Assembly (NCBI GenBank): GCA_938039225.1
Contig: CALHVH010000227.1
Location: 1-5,836 of the forward strand
DNA: 5,836 nt
Direction: 5' to 3'
Source: an uncultured Gammaproteobacteria bacterium
GTDB taxonomy: Bacteria > Pseudomonadota > Gammaproteobacteria > Steroidobacterales > JABDMI01
In this document: piece by piece, positions 1 to 5,836 of the stretch
Numbering within the stretch: the first letter of the stretch is position 1
Layout of the letters: every line of letters starts with the position of its first letter
Notes under the pieces: generated by a model
What the model saw: only the letters and a program-made list of their open reading frames with translations
Database searches by the model: none
Told to the model about the DNA's origin: nothing
Made by a program: the position numbers and the translations under genes

Positions 1-347
1 CTCACAACAGACTGATGAGTAGCTTTACCATCAGCACGAATAGTGACAGGCATATTTCTATCTTTGCCAACTTCAGTTTCTAAAGCATCTCGCAAAGTCG
101 ACGGGTCACTATTAATCAACTCCTTTTGATTAACAAAGTACTTTCCATCAACGGTAACTACAATCTCAAGAGACGGGTCTAGACTAGCTGGAACCTCAGT
201 TATTGCCTCAGGCAAATTTACTTTTAGTTCAGACTCTTTGGTAAAGCTTGTTGAAACCATAAAGAAAATTAACAATAAAAAAACTACATCAATCAAAGAT
301 GTAAGATTAACTTCTGGTTCATTAAGTCTACGTGGGTGTAAATTCAT
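1..347 (-). CDS. exbD: ExbD/TolR-family biopolymer transport protein, 3' end cut by window edge
   Basis: ExbD/TolR family subunit, a single-pass inner-membrane protein that works with ExbB to couple proton flow to a periplasmic energy transducer. The ATG at 345-347 begins MNLHPRRLNEPEVNLTSLID, and 115 codons are present before the window edge. ExbD proteins are usually about 135-140 residues, so roughly the last 20-25 are missing. The N-terminal cytoplasmic stretch is followed by one transmembrane helix (about 16-33) carrying Asp20 in the LTSLIDVVFLLLIFFMVS motif, the family's conserved proton-carrying acidic residue. Residues 39-115 form the periplasmic domain, with the familiar VTIRADGKATHQSVV stretch near the end. 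The start lies 8 bp after the exbB stop, so the two are surely co-transcribed. No strong Shine-Dalgarno is visible, which fits translational coupling. ExbD is preferred over TolR because of the overall sequence and the absence of tolA/tolB, but the two are close relatives. Confidence 0.93.
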   Translation of the reverse strand, partial: MNLHPRRLNEPEVNLTSLIDVVFLLLIFFMVSTSFTKESELKVNLPEAITEVPASLDPSLEIVVTVDGKYFVNQKELINSDPSTLRDALETEVGKDRNMPVTIRADGKATHQSVV

Positions 348-355
348 TATATTGA

Positions 356-1003
356 CTAATTACTTAATTTGGTAGCAGTTGGTTCAACACCAGCAAGAGG
401 TAATTTCCCCTCCATACTTTGGAGCAAACGTATCGATTCTTTCTCCATATCAACAACAATCTCACTCACTCGACCATGCAAAAAGCGATAAGCAATTTTA
501 GCAACAATCGCAACGGATAAGCCCGCTGCGGTGGTAATTAGAGCTTGTGAAATACCGCCAGCTAAAACACCGGGATCACCTACGCCCTGGGTAACTATTG
601 CATTAAACACTTTAATCATGCCCCATACCGTACCAAGCAATCCTAGTAACGGCGCTGTTTCTGCCACAGTACCTAGGGTATTAAGATATTTTTCCATTTC
701 ATGTACTACATGTCGCCCTGTATCTTCAATACTGCTTTTAATTACTTCTGTAGACTGATTTCTATGAACCAAACCTGCTGCTAACACTCGCCCAAGCGGT
801 GAGCTATTGTGTAAGGCTCGCAAACGTTCTTCGTCAATTTGATGGTTCTTTATCCAGCTCCAAACGGTCTCAGTAAGCTTAGGTGGAATGACTTTTTCTT
901 TACGCAGAGCAACAAGACGGTCGATAAGAATAATAACGGTTAGAACAGAACAGACCAAAAGTGGCCACATTATCCAACCACCAGCTCTAAAAATCTCGTA
1001 CAT
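356..1003 (-). CDS. exbB: ExbB, MotA/TolQ/ExbB-family proton channel subunit
   Basis: Inner-membrane proton-channel subunit whose pentamer surrounds ExbD and powers a periplasmic transducer, typically TonB. At 215 residues it is a normal compact ExbB. The predicted topology is the family's three helices: TM1 about 11-29, then a cytoplasmic domain (about 31-108), TM2 about 112-134 and TM3 about 147-170, followed by a cytoplasmic C-terminal tail. The signature segments are visible: AETAPLLGLLGTVWGMIKVF (114-133, with pore-lining Thr125) and GISQALITTAAGLSVAIVAK (150-169, with Thr157/Thr158 in the conserved TM3 threonine region). The ATG start has a modest GTGAG Shine-Dalgarno (1009-1013) five bases upstream. 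A 118-bp gap separates it from the comEC stop, enough for its own promoter, but no convincing -35/-10 pair was found. exbD follows 8 bp downstream. TolQ is the alternative, but the surrounding genes are not tol-pal. Confidence 0.95.
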   Translation of the reverse strand: MYEIFRAGGWIMWPLLVCSVLTVIILIDRLVALRKEKVIPPKLTETVWSWIKNHQIDEERLRALHNSSPLGRVLAAGLVHRNQSTEVIKSSIEDTGRHVVHEMEKYLNTLGTVAETAPLLGLLGTVWGMIKVFNAIVTQGVGDPGVLAGGISQALITTAAGLSVAIVAKIAYRFLHGRVSEIVVDMEKESIRLLQSMEGKLPLAGVEPTATKLSN

Positions 1004-1121
1004 AGAATCTCACTATTTGCTTAAAAGCATTTTATTTATTTGCAACATTTTAACAGCCTAAGGCCCTAAATAGGCAACTTATTTCGAGTTAAAACAGCAC
1101 TTTATCTGTGATTCTATCTGC

Positions 1122-3611
1122 CTACTTTTGACAATCTTGATGCCAATATCGGCATTGGGTACTAATCCATGTTTTTGTAGATGTTTGACCCTTAGCGTCT
1201 ATATGGAAATTAAGCTCACCCGTTTCTGCTATGGTATGAACCTCTCCGCTAGCCTTTTGCCATCGATTTAATATATCTGCTTTAGGAAATCTCCAACGAT
1301 TAGCAAATCCAGCAGGAATAACTGCAATTTGAGGCTTAACTGAGTTTACAAACTCTATGGTTGAAGAGGTTCTACTGCCGTGATGTGGAACAATCAGAAT
1401 ATGGCTCTTTAAGCTAGAGTACTGTGAAAGCAACGCACGTTCGGCTTCCTTTTCAATATCACCACTAATTAAGAGTGATTTCCCATGTAAACTCACTCGC
1501 AAAACACAAGAATTATTATTCTTTTTCTTATTTTTACTCTTGCGAAGTGGGTAAATAAATTCAAAACGTACATTATCCCAAACCCAAGAAACTCCGCTTT
1601 CACACGCCAGAGTGTAATCAATACTATCAGCAGCTGGCGCAAAAATTTGCTTAGGAGTAAAAGACTGTTTAATCAGATTTAGGCCGCCAGAATGGTCATT
1701 ATCGCTATGACTAATTATCAAAGCAGAAAGACTATGGATATTCTCCGCATACAACCAAGGTTTAATAACACGTCCAGCGGAACTACTTCCATTTCTAAAT
1801 GCTGGCCCAGTGTCATATAAAACTTGATGCTTTGAGGTTTTTAATAAAACACTTAATCCTTGTCCAACATCAAAAACCGTAATATCTAATTCACCTGGAT
1901 TAAGTGGTTTTGCTGAAAAACCAAACATAAACGGCAATAGTAAAACCAGGCAATAGGCTCTGTTTAAAACACCTTTTGGAAGTATCAAAGGGAGTAATAG
2001 CAAGTTGAATAAGAGCGCCGAAACAGGACTCAATTGCAAATCTAATTGAGCCAAGGGTAAATTAGAACATACTTCTAGAAATTTCCAAATTAACTCCAAC
2101 CAATCATGCTCCACATTCAAAAATTTAAATGCGAGTTCTTGATTAACACTAATAAATAATAAACTAACTAATAAAACAGGTACAACGGTAAATGAAAAAA
2201 TTGGAATGAGTAGAAAATTTACAAGCGGTGAAACAATACTTACCTTGGAAAAAACCAATGCAACTGGTACAGCTAAAAATAACACCAAGAAAAACTGTAA
2301 TTTTATCGCTTGAATAAGTTTTTGTTTTTTTCTACTCGCATCCAATTGTCTAATGTCAATAAAATGTTTCTCTCGTTTTACAAGTATGAGTAAAACAGCA
2401 ACGGCTAAAAAAGAAAACCAGGTTCCTGCAGATAATATAGCTTTAGGATCAAAAATTAAAACTGCAATTAATGCTATACAAAAAATGCTACTGGCTTTAA
2501 ATTTTCTGGCACCGATACTACAAACTGATAAAGTAATAAGCATTATGCAAGCGCGTTGAGTAGACACTGAAAAACCAGCCATTGCAGCATAAAAAATGGC
2601 AAAAATCATGCTGGATACTAAAGCACAATTTAGTGGTGAAAAACGCTGATTACTACCTATGAAAACTGTCCTAAACAATAACAGGTAAAGTATTTTTCCA
2701 AAATAAAACCCAAACAAAGCAGCAATTCCAATATGTAAACCAGAAATTGCTAATAAATGGCTAGTTCCAGTATTTTGTAAAATTTGCCATTGAGAAGTCT
2801 CAATATCATCTCTCATTCCCAAACTTAAACCCAAAATTAGCCCAGTAATATTGGAACCCTGCGGTAAAGCCTGCTTAATTTCTTCAGCTAGCCTGGACCT
2901 CAATGAAAGCCATGGATATTTAGAAACAGCGATTTTTTGCGGCAAAGCTCTAATGTATGCGGTTGCACCCACATCTTGTAAATATAACCATTTTTCGTAA
3001 TCAAAGCCATGTTTATTACGTAAACCACGTGTGGTTTTCAAACGTAAATTCCAATGCCAACATTCACCGGCTTTAAATTCAAGCTTAGTTTTTGAATCAC
3101 CGAATTGCTTAAGGTTTACACTAAGCCGAATATTTTTTAAATGAATAAGTGAAGCCTGATTAGCTTGGCTACGTAATGGACGAATAATGAAACGCGAAAA
3201 CCCTGATTGTGTTTGGGGAATTGAACTAATGCATGCTGGTATTTGAACATCTTGAGACATTACATCAGGGGCTAATGAATGTTTTAAGTAATTGTTTGCT
3301 TGCAGCCACGCCCTACTGTATCCAAGGCAAAGACCAAGTAATACCAGCCCCAATATCATATTTTTTATCTGAAGCTTTCGACCAGAGTAATAGGTAAGAG
3401 CAAATACTAAGATGAGCAATGCGAAACCTATAAAGGTCATATGGCTAAATGAGAGTAATTTAGCACTGCTTTGTAAAAGTAAATTACCAACAACAAATGC
3501 TGCTGTAAAGAGTAGAAATCGTGTATTTCGAGTGTATGCAGTCGCATTTTTTGCAACCGCTAAAAAGTCCAGACCAGACTCAGAGTCTAAGCCATCCATA
3601 GAATAAGACAT
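1122..3611 (-). CDS. comEC: ComEC/Rec2 DNA uptake channel protein
   Basis: Polytopic inner-membrane protein that carries transforming single-stranded DNA into the cytoplasm during natural competence. From the ATG at 3609-3611 it is 829 residues, with the full three-part gammaproteobacterial architecture. About 30-100 holds three N-terminal helices, followed by the DUF4131/OB-like soluble region (about 110-230, with the GFDYEKWLYLQDVGATAYIR segment). About 250-560 is the Competence domain, with TGTSHLLAISGLHIG (281-295) and AGFSVSTQRACIM (345-357). About 575-805 is a metallo-beta-lactamase-like domain: DVGQG (581-585), DTGP (600-603), SHSDNDHSGG (634-643, with His635, Asp637, Asp639, His640), SGD (716-718) and PHHGS (742-746). 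All metal-binding motifs look intact. I chose the ATG over an in-frame TTG 18 bases upstream because AAGGAAG (3619-3625) lies 7 bases before the ATG, while the TTG sits beside that Shine-Dalgarno. An odd Lys/Asn-rich insert occurs at 691-700. Whether the host is competent cannot be told from this gene, as comEC is widely kept in non-competent species. Confidence 0.96.
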   Translation of the reverse strand: MSYSMDGLDSESGLDFLAVAKNATAYTRNTRFLLFTAAFVVGNLLLQSSAKLLSFSHMTFIGFALLILVFALTYYSGRKLQIKNMILGLVLLGLCLGYSRAWLQANNYLKHSLAPDVMSQDVQIPACISSIPQTQSGFSRFIIRPLRSQANQASLIHLKNIRLSVNLKQFGDSKTKLEFKAGECWHWNLRLKTTRGLRNKHGFDYEKWLYLQDVGATAYIRALPQKIAVSKYPWLSLRSRLAEEIKQALPQGSNITGLILGLSLGMRDDIETSQWQILQNTGTSHLLAISGLHIGIAALFGFYFGKILYLLLFRTVFIGSNQRFSPLNCALVSSMIFAIFYAAMAGFSVSTQRACIMLITLSVCSIGARKFKASSIFCIALIAVLIFDPKAILSAGTWFSFLAVAVLLILVKREKHFIDIRQLDASRKKQKLIQAIKLQFFLVLFLAVPVALVFSKVSIVSPLVNFLLIPIFSFTVVPVLLVSLLFISVNQELAFKFLNVEHDWLELIWKFLEVCSNLPLAQLDLQLSPVSALLFNLLLLPLILPKGVLNRAYCLVLLLPFMFGFSAKPLNPGELDITVFDVGQGLSVLLKTSKHQVLYDTGPAFRNGSSSAGRVIKPWLYAENIHSLSALIISHSDNDHSGGLNLIKQSFTPKQIFAPAADSIDYTLACESGVSWVWDNVRFEFIYPLRKSKNKKKNNNSCVLRVSLHGKSLLISGDIEKEAERALLSQYSSLKSHILIVPHHGSRTSSTIEFVNSVKPQIAVIPAGFANRWRFPKADILNRWQKASGEVHTIAETGELNFHIDAKGQTSTKTWISTQCRYWHQDCQK

Positions 3612-3614
3612 AAG

Positions 3615-3630
3615 ATTGCTTCCTTGCAAT
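3615..3630 (-). promoter_or_regulatory. comEC ribosome binding site inside a small hairpin
   Basis: On the minus strand the comEC leader reads ATTGC-AAGGAA-GCAAT-CTT-ATG. ATTGC and GCAAT are perfect 5-base inverted repeats, and the six-base loop between them is the purine-rich Shine-Dalgarno AAGGAA. The AAGGAAG core ends 7 bases before the ATG, good spacing, so this site decides the comEC start. The stem would present the Shine-Dalgarno in an exposed loop. A 5-bp stem can arise by chance, so a regulatory role is inference; the ribosome binding site itself is well supported. Confidence 0.6.
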
Positions 3631-3657
3631 ACGTTAAATCAAATGATTGTTAGCCAG

Positions 3658-3665
3658 AGTATAAC
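3658..3665. promoter_or_regulatory. Possible shared -10 region for divergent comEC and DUF2062 genes
   Basis: In the 74-bp spacer between the two divergent starts, the plus strand reads TATAAC at 3660-3665 and the minus strand reads TATACT at 3663-3658. Each matches the sigma-70 -10 consensus TATAAT at five of six positions. Their distance from the starts would give a leader of about 14 bases for the DUF2062 gene and about 40 bases for comEC, the latter including the whole ribosome-binding hairpin. Neither direction has a good -35 at 16-18 bases, so this is a weak call resting on the -10 match, position and symmetry. Confidence 0.3.
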
Positions 3666-3685
3666 TAAGTCGTTAGAATAGCACC

Positions 3686-4252
3686 ATGCCACGTCGCTTT
3701 TTTAAACGAGTACTTCCAGATCCTATTAAGATTCAAAACGCTTCTTATATGCGTCGTTTCAAGTCTTTTGCAGGCAATAGACAGCTCTGGACCACAAAAC
3801 GGCGAAATGTAGTGTGGGGATTAGCCATAGGATTATTTATTGGTTTTCAGCCCATTATTCCGCACGTCTTGCTCGCAATTGTGCTCTCTATTTGGCTAAA
3901 AGCAAATATACCCATGGCAGTTGCTTCTGCCCTACTTAACAATCCTATTACTTTAGTACCCATGTATTACTTAGGTTATAAAGTTGGCTGTGCAATTCTC
4001 AATGTGCCTGCATTTGCGATGACAGAAGATGCTTCAAAGCTAGATTTTATGAAAGAGTTGCTCACCATTCATTTACAACCATTACTCTTTGGTTGCTTTG
4101 TCACTGGACTCTTCTTTGCATTGGTATGTAGCGTTGGGCTGAATGAGTTTTGGAAATGGAATGTATTAAGAAGACGCAAGAGACGCATTTTTAATGCTGC
4201 CGAATCTGCTCGTTTGCGTCAAGACAATCTAGAAAAAGACCAAAATGCCTAA
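3686..4252 (+). CDS. DUF2062 domain-containing membrane protein
   Basis: Small inner-membrane protein of 188 residues in the DUF2062 family; its molecular function is not established. A basic N-terminus (about 1-40, rich in Arg/Lys) precedes hydrophobic segments at about 43-72, 80-105 and 130-153, and the protein ends in a highly charged tail (LRRRKRRIFN at 161-170). The family hallmarks are the GLFIGFQPIIP segment (49-59) and the NNPITLVPMYYLGYKVG segment (85-101). The ATG at 3686 is the first in frame; no clear Shine-Dalgarno precedes it, so initiation may be weak or depend on a short leader. It is the only plus-strand gene here, divergent from comEC and convergent with lolD, whose stop codon it overlaps (4249-4252). 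DUF2062 genes often sit near comEC and lol genes in gammaproteobacteria, hinting at envelope-related work, but that is inference. Confidence 0.9.
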   Translation: MPRRFFKRVLPDPIKIQNASYMRRFKSFAGNRQLWTTKRRNVVWGLAIGLFIGFQPIIPHVLLAIVLSIWLKANIPMAVASALLNNPITLVPMYYLGYKVGCAILNVPAFAMTEDASKLDFMKELLTIHLQPLLFGCFVTGLFFALVCSVGLNEFWKWNVLRRRKRRIFNAAESARLRQDNLEKDQNA

Positions 4253-4941
4253 ATCGAAATCAAGTCGCCGTGATCCAGTTTTAAGGTTCTATCCATTTGT
4301 CCAGCAACTTGCATATCATGGGTGACGATTACCATACTGGTTTGAAAATTATTTTTTAAATCCAAAAGTAGTTGCATAACTGCATCACCAGTTTCACTAT
4401 CTAAATTACCAGTAGGTTCATCAGCTAGCAACAGTGCTGGCTTAGTTACTAGAGCTCTTGCTATGGCTGCTCTTTGGCGCTCACCACCCGATAGCATTCC
4501 AGGCTTATGTTCTAGCCTGTGACCTAAGCCAACATGCCCTAAAATTTCTTTTGCTTGCTTAAACGCATCACTGGATTTAACTCTACGAATCAATAAAGGC
4601 ATGGCCACATTTTCTAATGCAGTGAACTCTGCTAACAAATGGTGGAACTGATAGACAAAGCCTAAATACTGATTTCGTAAATCCCCTCGTTGTGTTTCAT
4701 TTACAGCACTTAAATTATTTCCACAGACTTCTACAGTGCCCGATGTAGGTGAATCTAAGCCTCCCAAAAGTTGCAGTAAGGTGGTTTTACCAGAACCAGA
4801 GGCACCGATTACAGCCAGTGACTCACTTTGAGAAAGCTCTAGATCCACACCTTGCAACACCATAATCTCTCGTTCACCATCTATAAAACTTCGACAAAGA
4901 TTTTGACAACTAAGGACTGCATTTGTAACGCGATTATTCAT
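4249..4941 (-). CDS. lolD: LolD, lipoprotein-releasing ABC transporter ATPase
   Basis: Cytoplasmic ATPase of the Lol complex, which extracts outer-membrane-directed lipoproteins from the inner membrane and hands them to LolA. The length of 230 residues is typical. All ATP-binding-cassette motifs are intact: Walker A GASGSGKTT (46-54), Q-loop Gln98, signature LSGGERQR (150-157), Walker B LLLADEP (170-176), D-loop GNLD (178-181) and switch His208. The segment around the Q-loop, YQFHHLLAEFTALENVAMPL (97-116), closely resembles the LolD-specific motif and separates it from MacB or FtsE ATPases. The ATG start overlaps the end of the upstream permease gene by 8 bp (4934-4941), so translation is probably coupled. 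Only a weak AGG lies upstream of the ATG. No lolE follows: the gene ends against the convergent DUF2062 gene. Confidence 0.96.
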   Translation of the reverse strand: MNNRVTNAVLSCQNLCRSFIDGEREIMVLQGVDLELSQSESLAVIGASGSGKTTLLQLLGGLDSPTSGTVEVCGNNLSAVNETQRGDLRNQYLGFVYQFHHLLAEFTALENVAMPLLIRRVKSSDAFKQAKEILGHVGLGHRLEHKPGMLSGGERQRAAIARALVTKPALLLADEPTGNLDSETGDAVMQLLLDLKNNFQTSMVIVTHDMQVAGQMDRTLKLDHGDLISI

Positions 4942-5836
4942 GTCTTAATACCTGTGCGGGTTCTGTACGTGCCGCTTTCCAAGCTGGGTAAAGCGTAGCA
5001 AGTAAAGATAAACCTATTGAAATTAGTGCTATTAAAAAGATGTCTGGCCAATGTATTGCGGATGGCAAATCAGTAATCAAGTACACATCGTCTGCCAGTA
5101 TGTCGATATTAAATATAGACTCAATTCCAGCAAGAATTTTTTCGATATTAAGCGCTAACAAGATACCCAGAACAACACCCCATAGAGTTCCAATTAAACC
5201 GATTACTGCCCCTTGAGTCATGAATATACTCATAATCTGTCTGGCGCGGGCACCCATGGTTCTGAGTATGGCTATATCACCTTGCTTGTCATCTATCACC
5301 AGCATAAGGGTAGAAACAATATTAAATGCAGCTATAGCAATCACCAAAAGCAGTACGATAAATAAAATTTGCTTAGTTGCTGCCACCTGTCTGAATAAGT
5401 CGCGATTATTACGTGTCCAGTCTTGTACATAGTAAAGACCCCCGGCTGACTCAGCTACTTGTACGGCTGTCTCACCAGCTTTAAAAGGATCATCTACATA
5501 CAATCGAACACCTGAAACTTTATCTTTTAGTCTGTACAATCTTGCCGCGTCTTCGATGTGAATAAATGCAATATTTTTATCAAACTCAGTCATACCCACT
5601 TCGAAAATAGCCGAAACAGTAAAACGTCGCATTCGTGGCATTAATCCGGCTGGAGTAATAGTGCCTTGAGAAATCAACAGCACAACTTTATCACCGACTT
5701 CAGCATCTAGCTCAGTAGCTAATTGTGAACCAATAACTATCTCATATTCCCGATTTTTAAAATTCTTTATATCACCAGAAATAATTTGATTCTGACTCTT
5801 TAAATCTGCAAGATCATCTTCTGGCTTAACTCCTCT
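4934..5836 (-). CDS. LolC/LolE/LolF-family lipoprotein-releasing permease, 5' end cut by window edge
   Basis: Membrane subunit of the Lol lipoprotein-releasing ABC transporter, partner of the adjacent lolD. The reading frame is open to the window edge, giving the last 300 residues; family members are about 410 residues, so about 110 N-terminal residues, including the first helix, are missing. In fragment numbering the periplasmic domain runs to about 150, beginning RGVKPEDD, and contains a hook-like TPAGLMPRMRRF (61-72). Then come three helices (about 156-180, 205-230, 264-283) of the FtsX type. The cytoplasmic loop DKQGDIAILRTMGARARQI (183-201) after the first of these helices is the family's contact with the ATPase. 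The C-terminus YPAWKAARTEPAQVLRHE is also typical. The hook resembles LolC, but the FNIVSTLMLVIDDKQGDIAILRT and ADDVYLITDLPSAIHWPDIF regions resemble LolE, suggesting a LolF-like single permease; I therefore give no symbol. A GTG at 5681-5683 is an internal codon, not the start. Confidence 0.93.
   Translation of the reverse strand, partial: RGVKPEDDLADLKSQNQIISGDIKNFKNREYEIVIGSQLATELDAEVGDKVVLLISQGTITPAGLMPRMRRFTVSAIFEVGMTEFDKNIAFIHIEDAARLYRLKDKVSGVRLYVDDPFKAGETAVQVAESAGGLYYVQDWTRNNRDLFRQVAATKQILFIVLLLVIAIAAFNIVSTLMLVIDDKQGDIAILRTMGARARQIMSIFMTQGAVIGLIGTLWGVVLGILLALNIEKILAGIESIFNIDILADDVYLITDLPSAIHWPDIFLIALISIGLSLLATLYPAWKAARTEPAQVLRHE

Noticed and set aside
531..758. 75-codon plus-strand open frame opposite exbB.
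   Set aside because: Lies wholly antisense to a well-conserved gene and shows no recognisable protein features.
1056..1075. Inverted repeat GCCTA/TAGGC with a 10-base loop between comEC and exbB, as a possible comEC terminator.
   Set aside because: The stem is only 5 bp, the loop is long, and on the minus strand it is followed by TGTTAAAATG rather than a T-run.
1047..1077. Possible exbB promoter on the minus strand: TTGCCT (1077-1072) and TAAAAT (1052-1047).
   Set aside because: The spacing is 19 bases and the -35 matches only four of six positions; in such AT-rich DNA this is expected by chance.
2353..2559. 68-codon plus-strand open frame opposite comEC.
   Set aside because: Antisense to the Competence domain, with no family resemblance.
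3412..3606. 64-codon plus-strand open frame opposite the comEC 5' end.
   Set aside because: Antisense shadow of a real gene with no recognisable domain.
3612..3629. Upstream in-frame TTG start for comEC at 3629.
   Set aside because: It lies directly at the AAGGAAG Shine-Dalgarno that is correctly spaced for the ATG at 3611, so the extra six residues are unlikely to be translated.
5220..5432. 70-codon plus-strand open frame opposite the Lol permease gene.
   Set aside because: Antisense to conserved transmembrane coding sequence; no independent support.
4934..5683. GTG at 5681-5683 as start of a shorter 249-residue permease.
   Set aside because: The frame stays open upstream to the window edge and encodes recognisable LolC/E-family periplasmic sequence (RGVKPEDD and onward), so the GTG is an internal valine.
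1..5836. An undescribed defence, mobile or biosynthetic system.
   Set aside because: All the genes fall into known families in a familiar gammaproteobacterial order, and I saw no direct repeats, integrase, transposase or foreign-looking insert.

Overview
The window is an ordinary, densely packed chromosomal stretch from a Gram-negative bacterium, most likely a gammaproteobacterium with a fairly AT-rich genome. Three things point there: a lipoprotein-sorting ABC system (Lol), an ExbB/ExbD proton-channel pair, and a full-length ComEC/Rec2 between them with a DUF2062 gene. This lol - DUF2062 - comEC - exbB - exbD order is one I recognise from gammaproteobacterial chromosomes, where msbA/lpxK/kdsB often follow. 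The genus cannot be fixed from the sequence alone.

Layout from the right-hand end: on the minus strand a LolC/LolE-family permease gene (5' end cut by the window edge) runs into lolD with an 8-bp overlap. lolD ends tail-to-tail against the only plus-strand gene, a DUF2062 membrane protein, with a 4-bp overlap of the stop codons. A 74-bp divergent spacer (3612-3685) separates the DUF2062 gene from comEC on the minus strand. After comEC comes a 118-bp gap (1004-1121), then exbB and exbD, which are 8 bp apart. exbD is cut by the left edge.

Functionally the window is about the cell envelope. LolCD-type proteins extract lipoproteins from the inner membrane using ATP. ExbB/ExbD convert proton motive force into work on a periplasmic partner, usually TonB, which is not encoded here. 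ComEC is the inner-membrane channel for incoming single-stranded DNA. DUF2062 is a small membrane protein of unknown role. There are no RNA genes, mobile elements, CRISPR arrays or long repeats that I can see, and no stretch over 300 bp lacks a gene.

The points worth a second look are small: a Lol permease mixing LolC-like and LolE-like traits (a LolF-like signature, with no lolE downstream); a predicted hairpin that places the comEC Shine-Dalgarno sequence exactly in its loop; a near-symmetric -10 box that could serve both divergent genes; and a stop-codon overlap that leaves no intergenic room for a terminator. I found no convincing undescribed system.
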